Source of the DNA: an uncultured Clostridium sp.
Lineage (GTDB): Bacteria > Bacillota_A > Clostridia > TANB77 > CAG-508
Direction: 5' to 3'
Assembly: GCA_951800935.1 (NCBI GenBank)
Contig: CATOLW010000015.1
Location: 1-11,883, forward strand
Length of the DNA stretch: 11,883 nucleotides
A program made the position numbers and the translations under genes. The notes under the pieces are model-generated. The model did not search any database. It worked only from the letters and a program-made list of their open reading frames with translations, and was not told the origin of the DNA. The stretch's first letter is position 1; each line of letters begins with the position of its first letter. This document shows positions 1 to 9,172 of the stretch, one piece after another.

Positions 1-233
1 CATGGTGAAAGACCAGAAATTTTAAATAAAATAACACAGTTGTAAATAGGAATAATAGATTTCCAACCTTTTTCACCTGCTTTGTTAAATAATTTCCACA
101 TAGCTACAACTTGAATAATAGCGATTGCCAAAATGATAACAAGATAAACCATTAAAGCACCAATTATAGTAGTAGTTGCTGCTGCAGAAATAGCATAATC
201 ACTTGGATAATTACTGTAATAGCTTGAATACAT
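1..233 (-). CDS. DUF5684-like small membrane protein, C-terminus beyond window edge
   Basis: Seventy-seven residues are visible before the left edge cuts the gene. The start ATG (complement of 231-233) has a strong Shine-Dalgarno, AAGGAGG (complement of 241-247), seven bases upstream. A Tyr/Ser-rich N-terminus (about residues 1-13) leads into a hydrophobic segment (about 22-45). Then comes the pattern MWKLFNKAGEKGWKSIIPIYN (about 45-65) and another hydrophobic stretch. The W-K-x-F-x-K-A-G-x-x-G-W...IP-x-YN pattern is what I recall from the DUF5684 family of small Firmicutes membrane proteins, whose role is not established. It is divergent from the hydrogenase operon. The family call rests on this motif alone. 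Confidence 0.75.
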   Translation of the reverse strand, partial: MYSSYYSNYPSDYAISAAATTTIIGALMVYLVIILAIAIIQVVAMWKLFNKAGEKGWKSIIPIYNCVILFKISGLSP

Positions 234-265
234 AACAAATCCTCCTTTTATTTTTATGTAATTAT

Positions 266-293
266 ATTTTACACCTTTTTACAAAAAAGTCAA
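266..293 (-). promoter_or_regulatory. Sigma-A type promoter for the DUF5684-like gene
   Basis: On the minus strand TTGACT (complement of 288-293) is followed after 16 bases by TAAAAT (complement of 266-271), a good match to the vegetative consensus. It lies about 35 bases upstream of the start codon of the leftward gene. The region is very AT-rich, so the exact -10 is uncertain; an alternative TATAAT sits five bases further downstream. Confidence 0.55.
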
Positions 294-320
294 TAAAAAA
301 ACAAAAAATGACAAAAACCA

Positions 321-349
321 TTGTATAAAAAAAATGACTTTGATATAAT
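321..349 (+). promoter_or_regulatory. Sigma-A promoter of the hydCBA operon
   Basis: TTGTAT (321-326), a 17-base spacer and TATAAT (344-349) form a near-consensus promoter. A TG one base upstream of the -10 (341-342) gives an extended -10. Transcription would start near 356, just before or inside a 17-base palindrome, and hydC begins at 392. Confidence 0.7.
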
Positions 350-358
350 TTATTTAAA

Positions 359-375
359 TATACTATCATAGTATA
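359..375 (+). promoter_or_regulatory. 17-base perfect palindrome at the hyd transcription start (candidate operator)
   Basis: TATACTAT-C-ATAGTATA has two 8-base arms around a single C. It starts ten bases after the -10 hexamer, so a bound protein would overlap the start site. It does not match the Rex consensus, TTGTGAAATTTTTTCACAA type, that is known for redox genes. A regulator for it is not identified, and in such AT-rich DNA a short palindrome can arise by chance. Confidence 0.4.
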
Positions 376-391
376 AAGAGGAGGAAAAAAT

Positions 392-850
392 ATGCAAGAT
401 AAATTTATAAAAGACCTTTTTTCAGAATATAAACCAATTAAAGATAATTTAATTCAAATGCTAAATGAAATACAAGAACATTATGGATATGTACCAATGG
501 AAGTACAAAAAGAACTATCAGAGTTTTTATCCATACCAATGGCAGAAATCTATGGAGTTGTTACTTTTTATTCGAGATTTTCGTTAAAACCAAAAGGAAA
601 ATATAGTATATCCGTATGTTTAGGAACAGCATGTTTTGTAAAAGGTTCACAAAAAATAATGGATCGACTACAAGAAAGACTAAAAATTGGTCCAGGTGAA
701 ACAACACAAGATGGTCTATTTTCGATAGAAGAAACTAGATGTGTAGGTGCTTGTGGTCTAGCTCCTGTATTTACGGTAAATGGAGAAGTATATGGAAAAG
801 CAACTGTTCAAAAATTAGACCAAGTATTAGATGAATTAATGAAGTCATGA
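392..850 (+). CDS. hydC: Electron-bifurcating [FeFe]-hydrogenase subunit HydC (NuoE-like, [2Fe-2S])
   Basis: This 152-residue protein is the small thioredoxin-fold subunit of the cytoplasmic HydABC complex. The complex couples NADH and reduced ferredoxin to H2 formation. The N-terminal helical part (about 1-70, with YGYVP and YGVVTFYSRF) is typical of NuoE proteins. The four [2Fe-2S] ligands are visible as C76 and C81 (SVCLGTAC) and C117 and C121 (RCVGAC). Its length is normal for the family (about 150-165). The start is supported by GAGGAGG at 378-384. It is the first gene of an operon with hydB and hydA. Its stop codon opens the left arm of a long inverted repeat, so message for this small subunit could be processed or stabilised separately. 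The frame is intact and contains no CGG codon. Confidence 0.93.
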   Translation: MQDKFIKDLFSEYKPIKDNLIQMLNEIQEHYGYVPMEVQKELSEFLSIPMAEIYGVVTFYSRFSLKPKGKYSISVCLGTACFVKGSQKIMDRLQERLKIGPGETTQDGLFSIEETRCVGACGLAPVFTVNGEVYGKATVQKLDQVLDELMKS

Positions 851-944
851 TTTTGGGGACGGAGGAAAAAATCATGGCGAAATCGAAATAGAAATAAATT
901 AAAAACATTATATGTCATGATTTTTTCCTCCGTCCCCAAAATCA
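848..944. repeat. Perfect 29-bp inverted repeat between hydC and hydB
   Basis: The arms 848-876 and 916-944 are perfectly complementary and enclose a 39-base AT-rich loop. The left arm begins on the hydC stop codon and contains GGGGACGGAGG. The shared part TTGGGGACG recurs in the second long hairpin at 11102-11168, suggesting a dispersed palindromic repeat. There is no U-run after the right arm, so it is a poor terminator. It could stabilise hydC message or limit read-through into hydB. The right arm is followed by a short direct repeat of AAAATCATGGC, seen at 869-879 and again at 948-958. Confidence 0.85.
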
Positions 945-978
945 CCCAAAATCATGGCTTTGTAAGGAGGAAATTTTA

Positions 979-2839
979 ATGAAAACAATAGAAGAACTTC
1001 ATAAAATACGAGAAGAAAAAAGAAAAGAACTGGATTTAAGAGTAAATACTAAAGCAGATACTAGGCAAAAACATATCTTAGTTTGTCATGGTACAGGATG
1101 TACTTCATCTAAATCACCAGAAATATTAGAAACTTTTAAAAAGCTAATAAAAGAAATGAAAATTGAAAATGTAAGAGCTATTAAAACAGGATGTTTTGGC
1201 TTATGTGCCAAAGGACCTATTGTTATTATTCGACCAGAAGATACTTTTTATGCTAATGTAAAACCAGAAGATTGTGAAGAAATTATAAAAACACATATCT
1301 TAGAAGATAATCAAGTTGAAAGATTATTGGCCAAAGATATTGATGGAACAAAAGTGAATTGTTTGGATGATTTAAATTTTTATAAAAAGCAAAAAAGAAT
1401 TGCTCTTAAAAACTGTGGTGTTATCAATCCAGAAGAAATTGATGAATACATTGCTTTTGATGGCTATCAAGCATTAGAAAAAGTGCTAACAAAAATGACA
1501 CAAGACGAAGTAATTGAAGAAATTATAAAATCTGGAATCCGTGGTAGAGGAGGAGCAGGCTTTCCAACAGGGAAAAAATGGGAACTTACCAAAGCATCTG
1601 TTGGAGAACAAAAATATGTAGTATGTAATGCAGATGAAGGAGACCCAGGAGCTTTCATGGATAGAAGTATCTTAGAAGGAGATCCTCACTCTGTGCTAGA
1701 AGCCATGGCAATTGCAGCTTATTGCATAGGAGCCAATAAAGGCTATATCTATGTAAGAGCCGAATATCCAATTGCTGTAAAACGTTTGCAAATCGCCATT
1801 CACCAAGCAAGAGAATATGGACTATTAGGAGAGCATATCTTTGATACTAACTTTGATTTTGATATTGAAATTCGATTAGGAGCAGGAGCTTTTGTATGTG
1901 GAGAAGAAACAGCCCTTTTGGAATCTATTGAAGGAAAACGTCGGTCAACCACGAGTAAAACCTCCATATCCTGCTAATTCTGGTTTATGGGGAAAACCAA
2001 CGTTAATTAACAATGTAGAAACCTATGCCAATATTGCTCAAATTATTTTAAAAGGAAGTAGTTGGTATTCTTCGATTGGAACGGAAAATTCAAAAGGAAC
2101 TAAAGTATTTGCTTTAGGTGGAAATGTTAATAACATAGGACTAGTCGAAGTGCCAATGGGAACCACATTAAGAGAAATTGTCTATGATATTGGTGGAGGG
2201 ATTCCAAATGGAAGAGATTTTAAAGCTGCTCAAACAGGAGGACCATCAGGAGGTTGTATTCCAAAAGAACATTTAGATACTCCAATTGATTATGAATCGT
2301 TAAAAGAAATTGGTTCTATGATGGGTTCTGGTGGACTAATTGTAATGGATGATACAAAATGTATGGTATCTCTTGCTAAATTTTACTTGGAATTTACTGT
2401 AAGTGAAAGTTGTGGGAAATGCACACCTTGTCGTATTGGGACCAAAAGAATGCATGAAATTTTAGAAAGATTATGTGAGGGAAAAGCAAGTGAAATAGAC
2501 ATTTATAAATTAGAAAAACTAGCAGAAAATATCCAAAAATCTAGTATTTGTGGCTTAGGCCAAAGTGCACCAAATCCTGTTATTAGCACCTTAAAATATT
2601 TTAGAGAGGAATTTAAAGAACATGCCATTGATAAGAAATGTAGAGCACTAGAATGTAAGGCAATGTCTAAAATTATAATTAGAGAAGATCAATGTAAAGG
2701 ATGTGGACTATGCCAAAAATCTTGTCCCGTTTCAGCAATTGAAGGAGATGCAAGAGAAAAAAGAGTAATCAACCAAGATAAATGCATTAAGTGTGGTACT
2801 TGTTTAAAAGCTTGCCCATTTAAAGCAATTGGAAACTAA
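979..2839 (+). CDS. hydB: Electron-bifurcating hydrogenase subunit HydB (NuoF-like), requires +1 frameshift at 1942
   Basis: Skipping one base at 1942 gives a 619-residue protein, the usual HydB size. This flavin subunit binds NAD(H) and FMN in the bifurcating complex. Residues 33-100 form a thioredoxin-like [2Fe-2S] domain (C36, C41, C72, C76). The NuoF core follows, with [16 protein letters not shown] (about 187) and [13 protein letters not shown] (about 217). After the break come [14 protein letters not shown], the [4Fe-4S] motif [11 protein letters not shown] and the later Cys of SSICGLG. The C-terminus is a 2x[4Fe-4S] ferredoxin ([12 protein letters not shown] and [12 protein letters not shown]). 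Read without a shift, it ends 11 codons after the break at 332 residues and loses these clusters. SD AAGGAGG lies at 964-970. hydA follows after 12 bases, so the two are probably co-translated. Confidence 0.93.
1939..1944 (+). other. +1 frameshift site in hydB (CGT CGG T)
   Basis: Codon 321 is CGT and codon 322 is CGG (1942-1944). Skipping C1942 gives [11 protein letters not shown], which restores the conserved NuoF segment EGxRGxPR-x-KPP. The unshifted frame reads Arg-Ser-Thr-Thr and stops at 1975-1977. The frames match the family exactly on both sides of the break, so the position is fixed to within one codon. Confidence 0.9.
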
Positions 2840-2851
2840 AGGAGGAAATTT

Positions 2852-4607
2852 ATGAAAGAGGAATTAATAACCCTAACCATAGACGACCAAGAAGTAAAAG
2901 TAAAAAAAGGAACTACTATTTTACAAGCAGCAAGACAAGCAGGAATTGACATTCCTACCTTATGCTTTTTAAAAGACATCAATGAAGTAGGAGATTGTAG
3001 GATGTGTATTGTAGAAGTAGAAGGAAGAAGAGGATTTGCTACTTCTTGTATTCAAAAAGCAGAAGAAGGAATGATTGTGCATACGAATACGCCAAATGTA
3101 ATGGAAGCAAGACATGTCATCTTAGATTTAATTATATCCAATCATGCCAAAGATTGCTTAACATGTACACGTTCTGGCAATTGTGAGTTACAAGACTTAG
3201 CAACCAAATTTAATATCACAAAAGTAGAATTTGAAGGAGAAAGAACAAAACACGAAATAGATGATTTGTCACCATCCATAGTAAGAGATTTCAATAAATG
3301 CATCTTATGTAGAAGATGTGTAGCAGCTTGTAAAAATGTACAAAAAATAGGAGCAATTGATTGTATTAATAGAGGATTTGCATCTTGCATATCAACTGTG
3401 GGAGACCATAGTTTAAATGATGTCAATTGTACTTTTTGTGGGCAATGTATTGAAGCTTGCCCAACAGGAGCTCTGCATGAAAAAGAAACGATAGATGAAG
3501 TATGGATGAAGCTAAAAGACCCAGAATCTTATGTGATTGCACAAACAGCACCAGCAGTGAGAGTGGCTTTAGGAGAAGAATTTGATTTGCCAATTGGAAC
3601 GAATGTAACTAAAAAAATGGTAACTTCACTAAAAAGACTAGGATTTGACAAAGTATTTGATACAAACACTGGTGCAGACTTTACGATTATGGAAGAAGCC
3701 AATGAATTTATCGAAAGATTTACTGAAAATGAACATCTTCCAATGATTACTTCTTGTAGTCCAGGATGGGTAAAATATATCGAAATGAATTATCCAGAAT
3801 TATTACCACATTTATCTACTTGTAAGTCACCACACCAAATGTTTGGAGCCTTATTAAAAACGTATTATGCTCAAAAAGAAGGAATTGATCCTCGGAAAAA
3901 TTTATGTAGTATCAGTTATGCCATGTATTGCTAAAAAATTCGAAAGACAAAGACTTGAAATGAAAAATAATGGACTTTATGACGTAGACAATGTAATTAC
4001 TACTCGTGAGCTTTCTAGAATGATTAAACAAGCAAATATCGAATTTAACAAACTAGAAGAAAGTGAATTTGATAGTCCAATGGGAGAAGCGACAGGAGCA
4101 GCTGCTATTTTTGGTACTACTGGTGGTGTAATGGAAGCAGCACTTCGTACAGCACAAGATACCTTAACAGGAAAAGAGTTAGAAAAAATTGATTTTGAAC
4201 AAGTTCGTGGTGGAGATGGCATAAAAAAAGCAACCATAAATATTGCAGGAAAAGACATTAAAGTTGTTGCAGCTAGTGGATTAGCAAATGCAAAGGAAAT
4301 TTTAGAAGAAATAAAATCAGGAAAGGCTGATTATCAATTTGTAGAAATCATGGCATGTCCAGGTGGATGTGTTATGGGTGGTGGGCAACCAATCAAAAGC
4401 TCTAAAGTACGTTCTGAAGTAGATGTTAGGAAATTAAGAGCAGATAGTTTATATAGTATTGATGAAAAAAGTACTATTCGAAAATCTCATGAAAATCCAA
4501 TGGTAAAAAAAATTTATGAAGAATTTTTAGAAATACCAGGAAGCTATCGTGCAGAAAAGCTATTACATACAAGTTATCAAAAAAGAGAAAAATATAAAAA
4601 TTCATGA
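2852..4607 (+). CDS. hydA: [FeFe]-hydrogenase catalytic subunit HydA, requires +1 frameshift at 3893
   Basis: With one base skipped this is a 584-residue catalytic subunit that reduces protons at the H-cluster. In order: a plant-type [2Fe-2S] ferredoxin domain (C38, C49, C52, C66), a His/Cys [4Fe-4S] motif (H98, C102, C105, C111), and two [4Fe-4S] clusters (C150, C153, C156, C160 and C193, C196, C199, C203). The hydrogenase core follows. H-cluster motif 1, TSCSPGW (C302), lies before the break. Motif 2, MPCIAKKFE, and motif 3, MACPGGCVMGGGQP, lie after it, so only the shifted product could be active. The unshifted frame stops 12 codons after the break at 360 residues. SD AAAGGAGG lies at 2838-2845. 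The last gene of the operon; C-terminal SYQKREKYKNS has basic residues. Confidence 0.94.
3890..3895 (+). other. +1 frameshift site in hydA (CCT CGG A)
   Basis: Codon 347 is CCT and codon 348 is CGG (3893-3895). Skipping C3893 gives GIDP-GKIYVVSVMPC, the expected run into H-cluster motif 2. The unshifted frame gives Arg-Lys-Asn and then a stop at 3932-3934. The local sequence has no long homopolymer at the insertion itself; five A residues follow the GG. Confidence 0.9.
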
Positions 4608-4613
4608 AAAGTA

Positions 4614-4642
4614 TTGCATATTTTATAAAAATATAGTATATT
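4614..4642 (+). promoter_or_regulatory. Possible promoter of the 36-residue membrane peptide
   Basis: TTGCAT (4614-4619), 17 bases and TATATT (4637-4642) precede the mini-gene by about 20 bases. The surrounding DNA is almost pure AT, so the match is weak evidence. Confidence 0.35.
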
Positions 4643-4662
4643 TTTATAAGAGGTGCAAAAAA

Positions 4663-4773
4663 ATGACAAAAATAGCAAAAATTAGACAAAAACTAAATAA
4701 CAAAAAAATCATCACAGTTCAATTAGCTGTTGTTTTTGCATTCATTTCATTTTTAATTAAAAAAATCATTTGA
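4663..4773 (+). CDS. Small single-pass membrane peptide, unknown function
   Basis: I do not recognise this 36-residue gene. The start at 4663 is chosen because an SD-like AAGAGGTG (4648-4655) lies eight bases upstream and a possible promoter precedes it. A longer in-frame extension back to 4549 would overlap the hydA end and lacks such a site. The peptide has a basic N-terminus (MTKIAKIRQKLNNKK), one hydrophobic segment (about 17-31, including VQLAVVFAFISFL) and a basic tail, KKII. This is the layout of a membrane-inserted small protein. It lies between hydA and a terminator. It could be a chance frame, but RBS, hydrophobicity pattern and terminator placement agree. Confidence 0.45.
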   Translation: MTKIAKIRQKLNNKKIITVQLAVVFAFISFLIKKII

Positions 4774-4774
4774 T

Positions 4775-4812
4775 AAGATATTAAATTTCGTTTGAAATTA
4801 ATATCTTTTTTT
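4775..4812 (+). terminator. Rho-independent terminator before uraA-upp
   Basis: An 11-12 bp AT-rich stem (AGATATTAA-ATTT against AAATTAATATCT, with one bulged A) is followed by seven or more T residues. It begins just after the small peptide's stop codon. It could also serve as a leader attenuator for uraA, which starts 36 bases later. I see no recognisable PyrR binding loop. Confidence 0.75.
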
Positions 4813-4847
4813 GTACCAGGATAAAAATTAAAAGGGGGAATTTTTCC

Positions 4848-6839
4848 ATGGAACAAGTAAAACTACTATTAGATGTAAACGAAAAACCAAGGATACCAAA
4901 ATGGATTATTTTAGCAATCCAGCATGTATTTGCTATGTTTGGTGCTACGATATTAGTACCTATCTTAGTAAATTCAACAGCAGGAGAAACAGTTTTAACC
5001 ATACCAGTAGCTCTTGTAACTTCAGGAATAGGAACTTTAATTTATATTTTATGTACAAAGGGGAAATCACCAGTCTATTTAGGTAGCTCATTTGCCTTTA
5101 TTGCACCATTAGCAGCCGCTTTCTTAAAAGGTGGAGCAGCAGGAGCTATGACAGGGGTTATGGCAGTAGGATTAATTTATATTATATTTGCCATTGTTGT
5201 TAAACTGATAGGAAAAAATTGGATTAATAAATTATTACCACCACTTGTAATTGGACCAATGATTATGATTATCGGTTTAGGCTTGGCGCCAAGTGCTATT
5301 TCTCAAATTGGACTAGGAACAGGAGTAGAAGTTGACTGGAGAGGAGTATCAGTTGCTTTAATTACATTTTTAACTACAGCAATTGTAATGGTTAGAGGAA
5401 AAGGATTTATAAAAATCATACCATTTTTAATTGGAATTTTAGTTGGTTATATTTCAGCTATCTGTTTTGGATTAGTTGATTTTGGACCAGTAATGGAAGC
5501 ATCTTTTTTTAGTATGCCAAGTTTTATGATACCATTTGTAAGTTATACACCAAGTTTTTCTGCATTGCTTACGATAGCGCCAATTGCCTTAGTAACCATG
5601 TGTGAACACATTGGAGATCATACAGCACTAAGTACCATTATTGGAAAAGATTTGTTAAGAAACCCTGGATTGGATAAAACATTATTAGGAGATGGTATTG
5701 CAACATTTGTAGCAGGACTTTTAGGAGGACCAGCTAATACTACTTATGGAGAAAATACTTCTGTAGTAGGAATGACAAAAATAGCATCTGTATGGGTTAT
5801 TGGATTAGCTGCTATCTTTGCAATTTGTTTAGGATTTTTAGGGAAATTTACAGCACTTGTATCAACTATACCAAATGCTGTATTAGGAGGAGTTTCACTA
5901 TTATTATATGGATTTATAGCAGTAAATGGCTTAAAAGTATTAATTCAAAATCAAGTTAATTTTGGAAAATCTAAAAATGTAGTAGTAGCTTCTACTATGC
6001 TTGTATTAGGATTAGGAGGAGCAGCAATATCTATCGTTTCTGGAGATTTATCCATTACCATATCAGGAATGAGCTTAGCAGCTATTATTGGAATTTTATT
6101 AAACTTATTTTTACCAGATGAAAAAGAAGAAACAGACAACATAGTACAAGTTGAAAAAGAAACAAAAGAAGAAAAAGTACAAAAAATTGAGATAGAGAAA
6201 GGAAGGATAAAAATGGAACCAATTGTTTTAGATAATCCATTAATTGAGCATAAACTATCTATTATTCGTAACAAAAAAACAGGAACGAAAGAATTTAGAG
6301 AAATTATTGGAGAAATAGCAACTTTTCTTTGCTATGAAGCCATGTCAGATGCAAAATTAAAAGAAGTAGAAATTGAAACACCAATTGGTAAGACAAGAGT
6401 TAAAAAATTAGATGAAAACCAATATGCTTTTGTTCCAATTTTAAGAGCAGGAACAGGAATGTTAGATGGTTTATTAAAAGCTATGCCAAACGCAAAAATA
6501 GGACATGTTGGTTTATATCGAGATGAAGAAACCTTAAAACCAGTTCGTTACTATTATAAAATGCCAAAAGATATTGCTAATCGTGAAGTAATTGTACTAG
6601 ATCCAATGCTTGCAACAGGAGGTTCTGCAACTGATACTATTACAATGTTAAAAGAAGATGGTGTTAAAAAAATTAAATTCTTATGTATTCTTTGTGCACC
6701 AGAAGGTGTTGAAAAGTTAAAGCAAGAACATCCAGATGTACAAATCTATACAGCAGCAGTTGATGAAAAATTAAATGAAATGGGATATATTGTACCAGGT
6801 CTTGGCGATGCTGGAGATAGAATTTTTGGAACCAAATAG
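4848..6839 (+). CDS. uraA-upp: Uracil permease fused to uracil phosphoribosyltransferase (UraA-Upp)
   Basis: One uninterrupted frame encodes 663 residues. Residues 1 to about 423 are an NCS2 uracil:proton symporter rich in membrane helices. It carries the signature EHIGDH (E253) and the motif [12 protein letters not shown] (E302), both uracil and proton sites in UraA. A charged linker rich in Glu and Lys follows (about 424-455). Residues 456-663 are a full-length 208-residue uracil phosphoribosyltransferase with PRPP loop [12 protein letters not shown] (about 583-594) and the uracil-binding end [10 protein letters not shown]. Together they would import uracil and trap it as UMP. The permease start has SD AAAGGGGG (4831-4838). 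The Upp part keeps its own Met at 6213 and an SD, so separate Upp may also be made. The domains are certain; the fusion as sole product is inferred. Confidence 0.92.
   Translation: MEQVKLLLDVNEKPRIPKWIILAIQHVFAMFGATILVPILVNSTAGETVLTIPVALVTSGIGTLIYILCTKGKSPVYLGSSFAFIAPLAAAFLKGGAAGAMTGVMAVGLIYIIFAIVVKLIGKNWINKLLPPLVIGPMIMIIGLGLAPSAISQIGLGTGVEVDWRGVSVALITFLTTAIVMVRGKGFIKIIPFLIGILVGYISAICFGLVDFGPVMEASFFSMPSFMIPFVSYTPSFSALLTIAPIALVTMCEHIGDHTALSTIIGKDLLRNPGLDKTLLGDGIATFVAGLLGGPANTTYGENTSVVGMTKIASVWVIGLAAIFAICLGFLGKFTALVSTIPNAVLGGVSLLLYGFIAVNGLKVLIQNQVNFGKSKNVVVASTMLVLGLGGAAISIVSGDLSITISGMSLAAIIGILLNLFLPDEKEETDNIVQVEKETKEEKVQKIEIEKGRIKMEPIVLDNPLIEHKLSIIRNKKTGTKEFREIIGEIATFLCYEAMSDAKLKEVEIETPIGKTRVKKLDENQYAFVPILRAGTGMLDGLLKAMPNAKIGHVGLYRDEETLKPVRYYYKMPKDIANREVIVLDPMLATGGSATDTITMLKEDGVKKIKFLCILCAPEGVEKLKQEHPDVQIYTAAVDEKLNEMGYIVPGLGDAGDRIFGTK
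6198..6215 (+). promoter_or_regulatory. Internal ribosome binding site and start codon of the Upp domain
   Basis: AAAGGAAGG (6198-6206) lies six bases before ATG 6213-6215, in frame with the permease. The ATG corresponds exactly to the natural N-terminus of free Upp ([16 protein letters not shown]). This suggests either a recent loss of the uraA stop codon or dual production of fused and free enzyme. Confidence 0.6.
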
Positions 6840-6848
6840 AAAGAAAGA

Positions 6849-6886
6849 AGAACCTAATTCTTGAAAAAAGAACTAGGTTCTTTTTT
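6849..6886 (+). terminator. Terminator of uraA-upp
   Basis: AGAACCTAATTCTT pairs with AAGAACTAGGTTCT with one mismatch and is followed by TTTTT. It lies ten bases after the stop codon. The mini-gene on the other strand ends right beside it, so the hairpin may terminate both directions. Confidence 0.85.
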
Positions 6887-6888
6887 AG

Positions 6889-6987
6889 TTATCTACAGTT
6901 GTTATTGTTTTGTTTTTCATTGTTGTTATTGTTTTGGTTGTTTTTGTTATTATTGTTGTTTTTGTTTTCTTTATTTTTCTTTGACAT
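6889..6987 (-). CDS. Asn/Lys-rich 32-residue mini-protein
   Basis: On the minus strand an ATG (complement of 6985-6987) follows a strong SD, GGAGGTG (complement of 6994-7000), with six bases between. The frame codes for 32 residues: a start MSKKNKENK, then runs of Asn broken by Lys, Gln and Glu, and an end CR. Eighteen of the 32 residues are Asn. The product is hydrophilic and probably disordered. Comparable tiny Asn-rich hypothetical proteins occur in Clostridia, but I know no assigned role; a spore- or coat-associated role is only a guess. It could be missed by standard gene callers because of length. The ideal RBS is the best argument that it is real. Confidence 0.55.
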   Translation of the reverse strand: MSKKNKENKNNNNNKNNQNNNNNEKQNNNNCR

Positions 6988-7056
6988 GAAAAGCACCTCC
7001 ATTCAAGTTTCATTTATATTTTTGCCAATAAATTTTGAAAATATACGAAGTTTAAT

Positions 7057-7085
7057 TTGTCTTTTTTTTACATTTGCGTTATAAT
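7057..7085 (+). promoter_or_regulatory. Sigma-A promoter of murD
   Basis: TTGTCT (7057-7062), 17 bases, then a perfect TATAAT (7080-7085). It lies 28 bases upstream of the murD start, with GGGAGGT (7101-7107) between. Confidence 0.75.
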
Positions 7086-7113
7086 ACGAATAGAATAAAA
7101 GGGAGGTAAAAAT

Positions 7114-8515
<1,402 letters not shown>

Positions 8516-8541
8516 CAGACACTGTTTTTGCTTTTGATACA

Positions 8542-8573
8542 TATAATATACAAAATAAAAGGGAGGTTATGAT
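8542..8573 (+). promoter_or_regulatory. -10 element and RBS of the Pro-rich protein gene
   Basis: A perfect TATAAT (8542-8547) precedes GGGAGGT (8561-8567) and the start at 8574. I see no convincing -35 hexamer at the right distance, so the promoter is only partly supported. It may use another sigma factor or be read from murD. Confidence 0.4.
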
Positions 8574-9116
8574 ATGTATCAAGAAAGTTATGAAGACTAC
8601 ATACGAAGTATTTTAGGGTATCCAAATTATGGATATAACAATGATAATAGGATGCCAAACCAATATCAATCAATGCCTGTTAATTCTGAATTAGAAGCTT
8701 GCTATCCAGAAATTTATAAAGTTGTATATCCAATGGTAAGAAAGGCTTGTTATGAAAATACAAGTCCATTAACAGAAGAATTAATTGACCAATTAACCAA
8801 TGAGATTTATCTATCTGTTGAAAATGATAACGAAATTAATGTAACCATTAATTTAGGGAACGAAGTAGGTGGCAATATAAATAATAGGTCTAAATCAGCT
8901 AATATACCAGAAAAGCCAAAAGAAAATAGAGGAGAAGATAGACAATTTAGAAATAGGGGATTGCAAGATTTAATTCGAATTTTATTAATACGAGAACTAC
9001 TAGGAAGACCTGGAAATCCAGGACACCGACCACCTCGTCCACCAATGGAGCCAGGAAGACCACCAATGAGACCACCATTTCCAGGAGGAAGAATGTCAGA
9101 TTTATATGAAAGATAA
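8574..9116 (+). CDS. Unrecognised protein with Pro/Gly/Arg-rich tail
   Basis: I cannot assign a function to this 180-residue protein. The N-terminus is rich in Tyr and Asn (MYQESYEDYIRSILGYPNYG). Residues about 38-80 form a compact, probably helical unit (ELEACYPEIYKVVYPMVRKA, then ENTSPLTEELIDQLTNEIYL). A linker with NINN, Lys and Glu follows. A helix, LQDLIRILLIRELLG, precedes a tail of about 40 residues made of repeated P-x-R-P-P-x-P and GRPP units. No signal peptide or membrane segment is seen. The layout, folded unit plus Pro/Arg-rich tail, recalls coat or surface-associated proteins of spore formers, but that is a guess. SD GGGAGGT and normal codon use support a real gene. Confidence 0.75.
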   Translation: MYQESYEDYIRSILGYPNYGYNNDNRMPNQYQSMPVNSELEACYPEIYKVVYPMVRKACYENTSPLTEELIDQLTNEIYLSVENDNEINVTINLGNEVGGNINNRSKSANIPEKPKENRGEDRQFRNRGLQDLIRILLIRELLGRPGNPGHRPPRPPMEPGRPPMRPPFPGGRMSDLYER

Positions 9117-9127
9117 AAAGGTGAAAA

Positions 9128-9161
9128 GTGTTCCTGCTAAAGAAAACTTTAGTAAGAACAC
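9128..9161 (-). terminator. Hairpin ending the tRNA transcript; may also end the rightward gene
   Basis: Arms 9128-9142 and 9147-9161 pair over 15 positions with one mismatch and one G-U, around a 4-base loop. On the minus strand it is followed by TTTTCACCTTTTT, consistent with termination of the leftward tRNA transcript. On the plus strand it lies 11 bases after the Pro-rich gene but has only three T residues after it. Confidence 0.6.
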
Positions 9162-9172
9162 CTTTCGGGGAG

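Noticed and set aside
4549..4662. N-terminal extension of the 36-residue peptide into hydA
   Set aside because: It overlaps the hydA end in another frame and has no SD; the start at 4663 has one.
4775..4847. PyrR or other riboswitch leader before uraA-upp
   Set aside because: The leader is short and holds just one terminator-like hairpin; no PyrR binding loop or known aptamer core is recognisable.
6899..7084. Rightward hydrophobic frame of about 60 codons made of Leu, Phe and Ser
   Set aside because: It is the antisense shadow of the Asn-rich mini-gene and lacks a ribosome binding site.
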